Origin: JAAOIF01 sp965206195
GTDB lineage: Bacteria; Pseudomonadota; Gammaproteobacteria; PS1; Pseudothioglobaceae
Length of the DNA: 64,000 nt
Direction of reading: 5' to 3'
Assembly (NCBI GenBank): GCA_965206195.1
Contig: CBDBIZ010000011.1
Span: 930,001 to 994,000, forward strand
Positions 50,260 to 59,297 of the stretch are shown here, one piece after another. A model generated the notes under the pieces. The model had not been told where the DNA came from. It was given only the letters and a program-made list of their open reading frames with translations, and searched no databases. The position numbers were made by a program, and so were the translations under genes. The first letter of the stretch is position 1. Each line of letters opens with the position of its first letter.

Positions 50260-51234
50260 ATGGCTAATCTTGCTATTATTGGTGCAGGTGCATGGGGTAG
50301 TGCGTTATCTATTGCATTATCAAAGAACTTTAAACGCATTTATCTATATACCCATACCAAGGATGAAGTCGCGACACTCAAGCCCAAACATCCTACTTTA
50401 TCGGTTAATTATCCGCGCAATGTTGAGCTGACTTTTAATCATTCGTTGATTCAAAAATCTCAAAGTGTGTTAATTGCCACGCCCAGTTATGGCTTTGCAA
50501 CAACACTAGAGACTATAAAGCCTTTGCTAACAACCAAGCAATCCGTCGCCTGGGCAACTAAAGGGCTCGACACACAGCACCAATGCTTTTTGCATGAAAG
50601 TTTTGAAAATATTTTGCCGACTCATCCTGCCTGTGTTATCTCAGGACCTAGTTTTGCCTTTGAAGTTGCTAACAATAAGCCCACGGCATTAACCGTCGCT
50701 TCAAACAACAAAAATACTCGAGACTATTGGGCTAAAACGTTACATAATAGAACTCTCAGAGCCTATACAAATAATGATATTATTGGGGTTGAAGTCGGTG
50801 GTGCAATTAAAAATATCCTAGCAATTGCTGCAGGTATTGCTGCTGGATTAGACTTTGGCGCTAATACTCAGGCAGCACTAATCACTCGTGGCTTGGTTGA
50901 AATGATTCGATTTGGCACAGCTTTAGGTGCTAGTGCTCAAACCTTTAACGGGCTCTCAGGCTTGGGAGATTTAGTGCTCACCTGCTCAGATGACCTATCC
51001 AGAAATCGCCGTTTTGGCAAAGCACTAGCAAACAATCAGAGCGTAACACAAGCGCTTAACAATATTGAGGCAACCGTTGAGGGGCTAAATACACTAACAT
51101 TAGTTTTGTCTATTGCACGTAAAAACCAAGTAGAAATGCCAATTTGCGAGCAGGTTTATCAAGTTATACAAGGGCAGGTTTCTCCCAAGCAAGCACTCAA
51201 CTATTTGATGTCAAGAGCACAGATTAACGAATGA
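50260..51234 (+). CDS. gpsA: Glycerol-3-phosphate dehydrogenase [NAD(P)+]
   Basis: GpsA reduces dihydroxyacetone phosphate to glycerol 3-phosphate, the substrate of PlsY. The 324 residues start with the dinucleotide motif IIGAGAWGSALSIALSKNF, then CVISGPSFAFEVANNKPTAL, the catalytic lysine in GGAIKNILAIAAGIAAGLD and GLSGLGDLVLTCSDDLSRNR. It overlaps the next gene by four bases. Confidence 0.96.
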   Translation: MANLAIIGAGAWGSALSIALSKNFKRIYLYTHTKDEVATLKPKHPTLSVNYPRNVELTFNHSLIQKSQSVLIATPSYGFATTLETIKPLLTTKQSVAWATKGLDTQHQCFLHESFENILPTHPACVISGPSFAFEVANNKPTALTVASNNKNTRDYWAKTLHNRTLRAYTNNDIIGVEVGGAIKNILAIAAGIAAGLDFGANTQAALITRGLVEMIRFGTALGASAQTFNGLSGLGDLVLTCSDDLSRNRRFGKALANNQSVTQALNNIEATVEGLNTLTLVLSIARKNQVEMPICEQVYQVIQGQVSPKQALNYLMSRAQINE

Positions 51235-51761
51235 TTATTGATTTACTAAGGCATGGTGAACCTAGAGGAGGACGATTGTATCGCGGTACTCAAGACGACC
51301 CATTAACCAAAAAAGGTTGGCAACAAATGTTAGATGCCACACACGCAAAATCATGGGATATGATTGCTACTTCGCCACTATTGCGTTGTTGTGAGTTTAC
51401 CAAACACCTATCCAATACTCAACATATACCTTATCAAATATTTAATGATTTTAAAGAACTAGGGTTTGGTGATTGGCAAGGTAGTAGTGCCAAAACCATT
51501 GGGCAAAAAATTGTTGATGAGTTTAAGGCTAACCCAATTCAATACCGGCCACCGAATGCTGAAGATTTATATGCTTTTCAGGCACGCGTTTTATCAACAT
51601 TTGACCAAATTATTCAAAACAACACGCAACACCAATCAATTTTAATTGTGGCACATGCAGGGGTTATTCGAGTGATTAAATCTCATTTATTGCAACAACC
51701 GATTGAAAGAATGTTTACAATACAAGTTGTTTCTGGGTCCTGTGAACGGTTTGAAATTTAA
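51231..51761 (+). CDS. Histidine phosphatase family protein
   Basis: A 176-residue member of the phosphoglycerate mutase-like branch. The phosphohistidine motif is LLRHGEPRGG, with SPLLRCCEFTKHL and the second histidine in IVAHAGVIRVIKSH. The start fits alpha-ribazole phosphatase (CobC)-like proteins, but no cobalamin gene is nearby. It starts in the gpsA stop (ATGA) and overlaps the next gene. Confidence 0.88.
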   Translation: MIIDLLRHGEPRGGRLYRGTQDDPLTKKGWQQMLDATHAKSWDMIATSPLLRCCEFTKHLSNTQHIPYQIFNDFKELGFGDWQGSSAKTIGQKIVDEFKANPIQYRPPNAEDLYAFQARVLSTFDQIIQNNTQHQSILIVAHAGVIRVIKSHLLQQPIERMFTIQVVSGSCERFEI

Positions 51762-52455
51762 AATCATCCTGTTAATCTGCTGTAGCGTCTTGGTCATCCC
51801 AACACAAGCGCGTAACCTTTGGATAGACTCTTTGATTGAGCGTTTCACAACGCCAAATTTTGATGAAATCCAAGATGTTAATGAAAGGAAGTCCACCTTT
51901 TTTAACTACCTAGCACCGCTTGTTGAAAAAGAAAATAAAAAAATACAAATTATCAGGTCGTTAATCAAAAACAACCAATTCAACAATAGACAACTTCAAA
52001 AATTAGCAAAAAAATATCGATTACAAAACCTTAGTAAACAAGCCTTATTAGATGCCGTTGACATTATTCCAACTTCCTTGGTATTAGCACAAGCGGCAGT
52101 TGAATCAAACTGGGGTAGATCTAGATTTGCCAAACGTTGGAATAATTATTTTGGTATTTGGTGTTTTGAACCTGGCTGCGGTATTGTGCCCAAAAATCGC
52201 AATCAAGGTGCCAAACACGAAGTCATGCAATTTTCATCCATCAGCAAAGCCATTGAATATTACTTATTAAACATTAATCGTAATCAGGCTTACGCACTAC
52301 TACGCAGAATTCGCGCCCACAAGCGCACCCATCACTTACAACTCACAGGCACCAGTATTGCCGAAGGCCTGGAAAATTACTCGGGTATTGGTTATGAATA
52401 CATTGAGTTGATACAAAGTATTATTAAACAAAACAACCTGATTAGGTTTGACTAA
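51742..52455 (+). CDS. Bax-like peptidoglycan glucosaminidase
   Basis: A secreted protein of about 237 residues with a hydrophobic signal segment (KIILLICCSVLVIP) and a C-terminal glucosaminidase-type domain: LAQAAVESNWGRSRFAKRWN with the catalytic Glu, NNYFGIWCFEPGCGI, and NIRNQAYALLRR-like NINRNQAYALLRRIR. This matches the E. coli Bax family. GTG at 51742 is used as start because the signal segment begins there; earlier codons lie in the previous gene. It ends the operon, with a terminator after it. Confidence 0.88.
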   Translation: MNGLKFKIILLICCSVLVIPTQARNLWIDSLIERFTTPNFDEIQDVNERKSTFFNYLAPLVEKENKKIQIIRSLIKNNQFNNRQLQKLAKKYRLQNLSKQALLDAVDIIPTSLVLAQAAVESNWGRSRFAKRWNNYFGIWCFEPGCGIVPKNRNQGAKHEVMQFSSISKAIEYYLLNINRNQAYALLRRIRAHKRTHHLQLTGTSIAEGLENYSGIGYEYIELIQSIIKQNNLIRFD

Positions 52456-52515
52456 ACTTAAGTATTGATAAATACGTTGATTTAGAGACGGACAGATAAT
52501 TGGATAATGTTAAAT

Positions 52516-52539
52516 AAAACCCGCTTGTGCAGGTTTTTT
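52516..52539 (+). terminator. Rho-independent terminator after the Bax-like gene
   Basis: AAAACC and GGTTTT pair with one internal mismatch around a GC-TTGT-GC top, and six T follow. It is 60 bases after the stop of the Bax-like gene and faces rpsI, so it may also help end the minus-strand transcript. Confidence 0.65.
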
Positions 52540-52561
52540 CAAATCGTACAAACAAGCAAAC

Positions 52562-52957
52562 TTAACGCTTTGAATACTGTTCGCTCTTACGGGCTTTTTT
52601 ATGCCCCACTTTTTTACGCTCGACAATTCTGGCATCACGCGTTACAAAACCAGCCTTGCGTAATTCAGGTCTTAAATCATTATTGTATTTTATCAGTGCA
52701 CGGGTTACACCCAGTCTAATCGCACCCGCTTGACCTGTATCGCCACCGCCTTTAACGGTGATGTTAAAATCAAACTTGTCTCTCATATCAATTGTATCAA
52801 GGGGTTGGTTGATAATCATTGATGAAGTTTCACGGCCAAAATATTCACTCATAGGGCGTTTGTTAACGCTAAATACACCCCTACCCTTAGTCATATAAAC
52901 ACGAGCAACTGAGGTTTTTCTTCTACCAGTTGCGTAAAAAATTTCTGTCTTTGCCAT
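52562..52957 (-). CDS. rpsI: Small ribosomal subunit protein uS9
   Basis: S9 lies in the 30S head with its tail at the P-site tRNA. The 131 residues include FYATGRRKTSVARVYMTKG, GGGDTGQAGAIRLGVTRAL and the C-terminal KKARKSEQYSKR with the terminal arginine. It follows rplM by 12 bases, the usual order. Confidence 0.97.
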   Translation of the reverse strand: MAKTEIFYATGRRKTSVARVYMTKGRGVFSVNKRPMSEYFGRETSSMIINQPLDTIDMRDKFDFNITVKGGGDTGQAGAIRLGVTRALIKYNNDLRPELRKAGFVTRDARIVERKKVGHKKARKSEQYSKR

Positions 52958-52969
52958 AATATTACCTTA

Positions 52970-53398
52970 TTAGATATCTAAAACTTGTGGCTGTTGTGCA
53001 CTATGCGTGTGCTCGCTACCTGCGAATACTTTCATTTTTCTAAACATATCCCTACCTAAAGGGCCTTTTGGCAACATACCTTTAACTGCTTTATTGATAA
53101 TTTCTTCAGGTTTTTTAGCTTGCAAATCTTTAAATGCAATTGATTTTAAATTGCCAACATAGCCCGTATGATGATGATACATCTTATCTTCAAATTTATT
53201 ACCCGTTATCTTAACCTTGTCAGCGTTAATAATAACAATATAATCGCCAGTATCGGTATGTGGTGTATATTCTGCCTTGTGTTTGCCACGAAGTCTGGAC
53301 GCAACTTGACTAGACAAACGACCTAGCGTTTTATCGGTGGCGTCAACAAGCCACCAATCTCTTTTTACTTCATGCGCTTTGGCACTAAATGTTTTCAT
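52970..53398 (-). CDS. rplM: Large ribosomal subunit protein uL13
   Basis: L13 is an early 50S assembly protein. The 142 residues begin MKTFSAKAHEVKRDWWLVDA and show RGKHKAEYTPHTDTGDYIVI and GMLPKGPLGRDMFRKMKVF. An upstream in-frame start at 53446 is rejected because it extends into the promoter region and lies outside the family start. Confidence 0.97.
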   Translation of the reverse strand: MKTFSAKAHEVKRDWWLVDATDKTLGRLSSQVASRLRGKHKAEYTPHTDTGDYIVIINADKVKITGNKFEDKMYHHHTGYVGNLKSIAFKDLQAKKPEEIINKAVKGMLPKGPLGRDMFRKMKVFAGSEHTHSAQQPQVLDI

Positions 53399-53435
53399 AA
53401 GCCTGTCATTTATCTTGATACAAAATAATCGAACC

Positions 53436-53465
53436 ATTATAATCAATTTTGTTTAAGTTTGTTAA
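53436..53465 (-). promoter_or_regulatory. Promoter of rplM-rpsI
   Basis: Read on the minus strand, TTAACA (53465-53460) and TATAAT (53441-53436) are 18 bases apart, about 40 bases before the rplM start. The -10 box is perfect. Confidence 0.6.
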
Positions 53466-53648
53466 ATAAATATAATTAATTCTCACGCACCTAGACTTCG
53501 ACAATATGCAAGCCATTGCACTTTTCAACTTAGAGCAATGATGAGTAGTTGCACGCATACTGAAATATTTTTGGCTTGAGAATGGTAGGACATAGCATCC
53601 AAACTCTATTAAAATATTGACTTTCAGTGGCTTTAATAAGGAGAAAAC

Positions 53649-54200
53649 ATGGTTAGCACTCAAACCCCAATTTGCGATTTTAACTCACCAGCAATTGATT
53701 TTAACCTCAAAGGCGTTGATGGGAAAATGCACAGCCTAGAGAGTTGCGCCGGCGAAAATGGCTTGCTGGTGATGTTTATTTGCAATCATTGCCCGTATGT
53801 TAAAGCCGTTATTGATCGTATTATTCGCGATACCAAAGCACTTCAAGCAATCGGCTTGAACGCGGTTGCGATTATGTCAAACGACCCAACAGAATACACA
53901 GAAGATTCATTTGCAAATATGCAAAAAATTTCAAATCAGATGGATTTTCCTTTTCCTTATTTAATTGACGAAACCCAAGTAATCGCCAAAGCCTATGGCG
54001 CAGTTTGCACGCCTGATTTTTTTGGCTACAATGCCAATTTAGAATTACAATATCGCGGCAGGCTGGATGCCTCACGCAAACAAAGTGCCCCACTAGAAGC
54101 TAAGCGCGATTTGTTTGATGCCATGCAACAAGTTGTCAACACAGGCAAAGGTCCAAAACAGCAAATCCCATCTATGGGCTGCTCAATTAAGTGGTTTTGA
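53649..54200 (+). CDS. Thioredoxin-like AhpC/TSA-type protein
   Basis: A 183-residue cytoplasmic thioredoxin-fold protein. It has the active site Cys45-Asn-His-Cys48 (MFICNHCPYVKAV), VAIMSNDPTEYTEDSF and the cis-proline region GAVCTPDFFGYNANLELQYR. This matches the family of thioredoxin-domain proteins usually called redoxin or alkyl hydroperoxide reductase-like. The end repeats almost exactly 50 bases downstream, so the C-terminus was partly duplicated. TAAGGAG precedes the ATG. Confidence 0.88.
   Translation: MVSTQTPICDFNSPAIDFNLKGVDGKMHSLESCAGENGLLVMFICNHCPYVKAVIDRIIRDTKALQAIGLNAVAIMSNDPTEYTEDSFANMQKISNQMDFPFPYLIDETQVIAKAYGAVCTPDFFGYNANLELQYRGRLDASRKQSAPLEAKRDLFDAMQQVVNTGKGPKQQIPSMGCSIKWF
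54114..54193 (+). repeat. Direct repeat copy 1: 3-prime end of the thioredoxin-like gene
   Basis: About 80 bases within the functional gene, nearly identical to 54241-54321; the differences are substitutions and one extra T in copy 2. It encodes the segment FDAMQQVVNTGKGPKQQIPS and the residues after it. Confidence 0.9.
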
Positions 54201-54240
54201 TGCCAAACAAAAAAAGACCAGCTGATTGATTTTTTTCTTA

Positions 54241-54321
54241 TTTGATGCCATGCAGCAAGTTGTCAACACAGGCAAAGGTCCAAAACAGCAAATCTCATCT
54301 ATGGGCTGCTCAATTTAAGTG
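54241..54321 (+). pseudogene. Direct repeat copy 2: stranded fragment of the thioredoxin-like gene
   Basis: A second copy of the gene end, lacking a start codon and the catalytic domain. One extra T before the AAGTG brings a stop closer than in copy 1. It lies just after the functional gene, with about 47 bases between the two copies, and probably arose by a tandem duplication followed by deletion. Confidence 0.85.
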
Positions 54322-54358
54322 TAATGGGTCCCGCCAAATTTGAGTCTTGAACAGAACT

Positions 54359-55384
54359 TTAAAACACATTATGAGAAATTTTAGCAAACGATTCAAAGAA
54401 CAAAGGGATTTTATCGGATGAATTTTTCAATGCTTGCTCATTAATGCCAATACCATAAAAATCAGAATATTGATAAGGAATATGGGTAGATAGTGTATTG
54501 CCTTGTTCAACAATTTTGTCAACCAATTCCATTGCAATTTTTACTTGTTCATAAGGCGATTCACCAACTGACAACACAAACCCATCTTGGGATGAAAAAA
54601 TATTGGTAGCAATGACTTGGACCGGGCTATTTTCTTGCGTCCATTTGGCGACAAGTTTGCCCGATACATACTGTTTTTGATTAACCGTCTCATTCGATGT
54701 TAGTTTTCGGTAACCTGTTACCAGCAAATAATCTATCTTTTTATCAGCAAGTGACAATACAGCTTGTTTCCATTCGTCAAGTGTATTAGTGATTTGTGCC
54801 TGGAAATTAAAACCTTGCCAATCTTGTTGGCTTAAATGATCTTTGTCTAACTGACTACTAAAAGCATTATCTGATAATAATAAAACATTTTTCTTATCAG
54901 GTGTATTACGATGGATATTTAATTGAGACATGACAAATAATATTCCTTTAATGGGCTTGCGTTCAAAAACGCCAGTAATCTGTTTATTGTCAATATAGTT
55001 ATATTGTTCAACACCGTTATTAACACCAGCAAAAACAATCGGAATATCTGTATCAAGATAATATCGAGATAAAAAACGTTGCGCATTATCATCAAAAGCA
55101 ACAATAATATCTGGGTCGTATTGTTCAATGGTTCTTATAGCCAGTTTTTCACTGCTTTTAGTATAAGCATCCTTGGTGTTCATATAAAAGGTTTTGGAGC
55201 GAATTGTTGGGCGTTTTTTTAATTCAATTTCTAGTCCTTTATCTAGGGTATTTGTCCAAATATAATCAACGTTATAACTATGTAGAATTAAAATTTTTGG
55301 CGAGCTTGAAATCACCATTCCAAACAACGCAATGGTGAAAGTGATAAATATAACAGGACCTAACAAGGCTTTTATTTTTTTCAT
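54359..55384 (-). CDS. Periplasmic ABC-type substrate-binding-like protein (PF04392-like)
   Basis: About 341 residues with an N-terminal membrane or signal segment (LLGPVIFITFTIALFGMVIS), then a two-lobed binding-protein fold. ILILHSYNVDYIWTNTLD, DIIVAFDDNAQRFLSRYY, IPIVFAGVNN and YLLVTGYRKL suggest the ABC_sub_bind family, whose members bind amino acids or act as sensor domains. No ABC ATPase or permease accompanies it; it overlaps the upstream permease gene by four bases (ATGA at 55384-55381). ATG at 55384 is preferred over an upstream start at 55408. Ligand unknown. Confidence 0.78.
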   Translation of the reverse strand: MKKIKALLGPVIFITFTIALFGMVISSSPKILILHSYNVDYIWTNTLDKGLEIELKKRPTIRSKTFYMNTKDAYTKSSEKLAIRTIEQYDPDIIVAFDDNAQRFLSRYYLDTDIPIVFAGVNNGVEQYNYIDNKQITGVFERKPIKGILFVMSQLNIHRNTPDKKNVLLLSDNAFSSQLDKDHLSQQDWQGFNFQAQITNTLDEWKQAVLSLADKKIDYLLVTGYRKLTSNETVNQKQYVSGKLVAKWTQENSPVQVIATNIFSSQDGFVLSVGESPYEQVKIAMELVDKIVEQGNTLSTHIPYQYSDFYGIGINEQALKNSSDKIPLFFESFAKISHNVF

Positions 55385-57231
55385 TCTAATAGTCCCAAAT
55401 ATTGCCAAAATGGTACAGAGACAATAATACCTAAAAACTTAACTATATAGACAAAAAGTTGTAAGGACAATAAACGCCAATGGGTTTGGTGATAATCAAT
55501 TAAAGAAAAAAACTGCACCACATAAGAGGCACTAAAATTATAAGTATAAGTCTCAGCCATAAGCAGGATAATAAAAACAGTTAACCAAGGGTTAACGGCA
55601 GTATTGGCAGAAATAGGGATAAGAACACTAGCCGCTAAAATAACGGCAATATTAATGGGAAGTATTAACCTTAATAAAATAACGACGGTTGATAAAATGA
55701 GACTAAATGGAATAAATCCTAGATTAAATATATTTTCTATCCACTCTGTATAGTGGCCAATCCAAGTATGTACATCTAAATAGTTCATGGTATTACTAAA
55801 ACTTAAAATAGCTGCCAGAAAAATTAAAAAATCCCAATCAATAGCATGTTTAAAATCATTGCGTTTTAATACGCCTAATACAAATAAGAAAAATGTTAAA
55901 AGCATAGCCAACCATGAAATACGCAAATTGTGATAATCTGTTGTTGACACAATAATAACAAAGGTAATAATAGTGATGCTAGCAAATATTTCCTCTATTG
56001 TCAGTTTGCCCAATACTTGTATTTGGGTTGAAAGAATTTTGTTATCAATAGGATGCTCTTCTGTATTACGAAACAACAACCAAACTGCCAAAAAATAGAA
56101 CAATAGCAAAACAATAGCAACAATCGATGCTGCCACCAGCCAATAAAAAAATTGAAAATTATATTGCTCTTGTGGCGATAACATCCCTAATGCGATTAAA
56201 TTGATGGATTTACTGGTTAAAAATATAGGGGATAAAAGACTAGCACCACCGATGGTTGCTGCAATTAACCGCTGAAATTCTTTTGACCCTGGCTTAATTT
56301 TAAATAAAGTAACAATCTCATTAAATAATGAATAAATCATACTCACTCGTCCATTCGCACTCGGAATAACGGGTGTTAATATAAGACCGGATATAAAGAT
56401 AGAAAAGTGATACCAAAATTTACCCTTTTGACGACCAAGCCTTAGCATGTACAACAATAAACGATAACTCAAGCCAGAAGAGCTAATAATAACCCCCATA
56501 ATAGAGAGTGCCAATGCTAAAAAAAAGGTATCCGAGCTAAACCCGCTTAGCGTAACTGAAGTGGGCGCTAGTGATAACAACACCATGCCCAACAACAAAT
56601 AAATTGAGGGAACAAATTCGGGCACCAGTTGTAAACTCCACATAACAACAGCAGATAAAAATATAAATATAAACAACAGTTGATTTTGATTCGGCGGGTA
56701 TTCTAAGAATAATAAACTATAAGAAATCAATAACGGTAATACCAAACTTGCTAACCAGCCAAAAATACGCAGCCTGTACTTTTGTTTTTGTTGGTCTTTT
56801 GACTGGTCACTTAATTGATTAGAGTACACTAGTGGATTTTGATATTCTGTGTTTTGAAAGAAATTATCACGAAAAAGGTTGGCGCAATGTTTAAATGATT
56901 GGCTTTGCATCAAAACTTCAGACTGAATCGCTAACACTGTTGTATCAGTCTGGGCATAAGCATTAGATAAATAAATACCCGAACCAAAAGTGCTTTCATC
57001 GCCAAAAGAATCAAAGTCGTTTAAAACTATTTGTTTTTGCTCATTATTTTCTAAAATAATGCTACCAGAATCAATCACATAATAGTGCTCAGCACGTTTT
57101 TTAAAAGAAAAAATTAGCTCACCTTTTTGAAATACTTGGCGCTCAATATAAGGACATAGTTTAGATAAGTCTATGTTTTGGAATTTTGCCAAAATATTAT
57201 TTTTATCAAACAGTTGTCTAATATTATGCAT
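55381..57231 (-). CDS. Cyclic-nucleotide-binding domain fused to an SLC13/DASS-like permease
   Basis: About 616 residues. The N-terminal part (about 1-125) is a cyclic-nucleotide-binding-like domain (ELIFSFKKRAEHYYVIDSGS, FDSFGDEST), followed by about 12 membrane helices from residue 165 on. The membrane part has the DASS/SLC13 patterns, with VIPSANGRVSMIYSLFNEIV and LILPINIAVILAASVLIPIS in the two halves. Such carriers move sulfate, dicarboxylates or similar anions with sodium. The phosphate-binding arginine of classical cNMP sites was not found, so ligand binding is uncertain. It is translationally coupled to the periplasmic binding protein downstream, an uncommon partner. Confidence 0.78.
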   Translation of the reverse strand: MHNIRQLFDKNNILAKFQNIDLSKLCPYIERQVFQKGELIFSFKKRAEHYYVIDSGSIILENNEQKQIVLNDFDSFGDESTFGSGIYLSNAYAQTDTTVLAIQSEVLMQSQSFKHCANLFRDNFFQNTEYQNPLVYSNQLSDQSKDQQKQKYRLRIFGWLASLVLPLLISYSLLFLEYPPNQNQLLFIFIFLSAVVMWSLQLVPEFVPSIYLLLGMVLLSLAPTSVTLSGFSSDTFFLALALSIMGVIISSSGLSYRLLLYMLRLGRQKGKFWYHFSIFISGLILTPVIPSANGRVSMIYSLFNEIVTLFKIKPGSKEFQRLIAATIGGASLLSPIFLTSKSINLIALGMLSPQEQYNFQFFYWLVAASIVAIVLLLFYFLAVWLLFRNTEEHPIDNKILSTQIQVLGKLTIEEIFASITIITFVIIVSTTDYHNLRISWLAMLLTFFLFVLGVLKRNDFKHAIDWDFLIFLAAILSFSNTMNYLDVHTWIGHYTEWIENIFNLGFIPFSLILSTVVILLRLILPINIAVILAASVLIPISANTAVNPWLTVFIILLMAETYTYNFSASYVVQFFSLIDYHQTHWRLLSLQLFVYIVKFLGIIVSVPFWQYLGLLE

Positions 57232-57270
57232 AATGACCAAGGTTAGGTTGTTGGTTCCTATTAAAAACAA

Positions 57271-58076
57271 GTGGGTAAATACCCATTAACGCCTCAAATG
57301 CAACTTTCCATTCGGTAAATAAGCAGTTGTTTTAAAATGCTTTTTACCACAACCTCTGACCTTGTGTTTTGAATAATTGACAATAAAAACCCGTTTTAAT
57401 CTTTTTTAAGAGCTGAAATCTTTGCATAATTCAACCAAATTACACTAATTTGGTAAAATAATCCATCTAAACTACCAACAAAAAAACCAAATATAGATTA
57501 ACAACTTGGCAACTAAAATAATAAAATCTTTACAGCAATAAACCTTTAACAAATAAACAACAATAAAACAAGCAACGCTCATCTATTTGCTATATTGTTA
57601 AATGCACCTTTGGACTATTTGAGCAACACTATGGATTAGGTAAAGTTAAGATAGCTTGGAATACAGAGTAATAAACCCAAAGCACAACCCCATTGCTATG
57701 AGCCGTAATCTTAAAACAAAGATGAATATTTTTTAAACAGATGCAAGATTTACAGGATTGTTGCGTCCAATGAGCGGTAGAAGGGTAAAAATAGCACAGA
57801 TAAGATAAGAAAAATCCGAGTAAGTCAAGGTTTTTAAAAAAAATACCAAAAAGGTGAAAAATTATGAATTATGCACCAGTCTCATTTTAAAACTCAGTTT
57901 AAAAACCAATTCTACGTAATTCACAGATTTCCCATTGTCGTTCGCATTGATCTTGCGTCAGCTCTATCAATAGACCCAGTTGTTAAAAAAGTAATACTTG
58001 CTTATCTTGCCGTTGTTTATTTGACAGAACTGCCTTATAATTAATTTTAATCAATGAAATTAGCAAGGAAATAGCA
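57271..58076. other. AT-rich intergenic region without recognised genes
   Basis: About 800 bases with no reading frame of gene length. A minus-strand stretch at 57899-57982 encodes a coding-like peptide (LIELTQDQCERQWEICELRR) between two stops and may be a remnant. Near the right end, TTGTTT (58013-58018) and TATAAT (58036-58041) with 17 bases between them could be the promoter of the hydrolase pseudogene. The rest shows nothing distinct. Confidence 0.5.
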
Positions 58077-58815
58077 ATGAATAAATTAAGATTTTGTATG
58101 GTTTTGTTGCTTAGTGGCGTTGTATGGGCAGCTGATACACCTGATTATGCTAGAGAGTCTCGCTGGGCGGCCCAAGTAGAGGACGGCTTATTTGAAGGCG
58201 AGGCAGTCTGGCTTGAGGCAAATAAACATCCATTTTTATCGATTGTGACCGAGAGCGAAACACCCACTCGTCAAGCGGTAATTCTGATACATGGCTTAGG
58301 TGTACACCCTGATTGGCCACAGGTAATTCAACCACTTCGTGTGGCACTTGCCGAGCGTGGCTTCCATACTCTGTCTATTCAAATGCCAGTTTTGGATAAT
58401 ACTTTTGACGCACCAGCTTATGTGCCTTTATTGGCTGACGCAGATAAGCGCATTCAGGCTTCTATTAAGTATCTTAAGCAACAAGACTGGGCGCCTACAG
58501 CACTTATTGGGCATAGTTTAGGGAGTACCATGGCCAGTCATTATTTGGCTAATCATCGTCATCCTTTTAAGCGTTTTGTTGGTATTGGCATGCCTGCTCG
58601 TGTCACCCAGTATTTATCTCGGGTGGAGATTGCAACTGGATTTGTACGGCACTGAGGATATTAAAACGGTGTTGGAGTCTGCCACCAAGCGCAAGCAAGC
58701 CGCCAAGCATAATAAGGCTTATCAGCAACAACAGCTTAGTGCAAATCACTTTTTTGATGATAAAGATGCGCTATTAATTGATACGGTGAGTGCGTGGTTG
58801 AAAATAGCGCCTTGA
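58077..58815 (+). pseudogene. Frameshifted DUF3530-like alpha/beta hydrolase
   Basis: The first frame (58077-58655) encodes a signal peptide and an alpha/beta-hydrolase start: VILIHGLGVHPDWP and the nucleophile elbow GHSLGSTMASHYLA, then stops early after IGMPARVTQYL. The +1 frame continues to 58815 with LDLYGTEDIKTVLESA and NHFFDDKDALLIDTVSAWL, which is the expected second half with the acid and histidine residues. The break lies between about 58600 and 58650, perhaps with loss of some residues. The pieces resemble the DUF3530 family, whose function is unknown. A sequencing error could also explain it. Confidence 0.8.
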
Positions 58816-59084
58816 TGATTATTGGATGTATTTACTGACTTTATTGCGGGTTTGCTAGCTGGGTAGTGGTTTGATTATCGCACCAGTTTTGTTGCAATTA
58901 CTTTTTTAGCATGTCATTGACTTAATTCATCCGTTGTATATACTGCCTATTTTTATCATTCAGCACCGTTTAATAGCGGGTAGATTTATCGAGACCTTAG
59001 GTGGTAATCAATCTACCAGATGACCCAATTAAACCCTACTAATTTTAACTGTCGTCATTTTGTCGTCATTTGTGTTTTTCAGAC

Positions 59085-59136
59085 AATAAAAAACCCTTCG
59101 CCTAAAAAACCATAAAGTCAATTAAACAAAGGGTTT
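59085..59136 (-). terminator. Terminator of the tRNA-Leu gene
   Basis: Read on the minus strand, AAACCCTT and AAGGGTTT (59136-59129 and 59098-59091) pair across a 30-base loop, followed by a T run. It lies six bases past the CCA end of the tRNA. Confidence 0.65.
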
Positions 59137-59141
59137 GAATG

Positions 59142-59228
59142 TGGTGCCCGGGGCCGGAATCGAACCGGCATGCTATCGCTAGCGCAGGATTTTAAGTCCT
59201 GTGTGTCTACCAATTTCACCACCCGGGC
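59142..59228 (-). tRNA. tRNA-Leu (anticodon UAA)
   Basis: The 87-base gene folds as a class II tRNA: acceptor GCCCGGG paired with CCCGGGC, D-arm with GGTGAAATTGGTAGACAC, anticodon stem CAGGA/TCCTG with loop CTTAAAA giving UAA, a long variable arm (GCGCTAGCGATAGCAT) and T-arm CCGGTTCGATTCCGG. The encoded CCA end is present. No neighbouring tRNA was found. Confidence 0.96.
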
Positions 59229-59297
59229 GATGCAAAGGTTTGTAAACAAATGACTTGCGAAAAAGAGGGAATTATATACTAGAGTAACGGTAAAATT

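Noticed and set aside
58021..58041. TTGACA and TATAAT before the hydrolase pseudogene as one promoter
   Set aside because: Spacer of nine bases is far too short; the TTGTTT at 58013 fits the -10 box better.
59271..59276. TATAAT on the minus strand upstream of tRNA-Leu as its promoter
   Set aside because: No acceptable -35 box at 15-19 bases; left out of the feature list, although the position is plausible.
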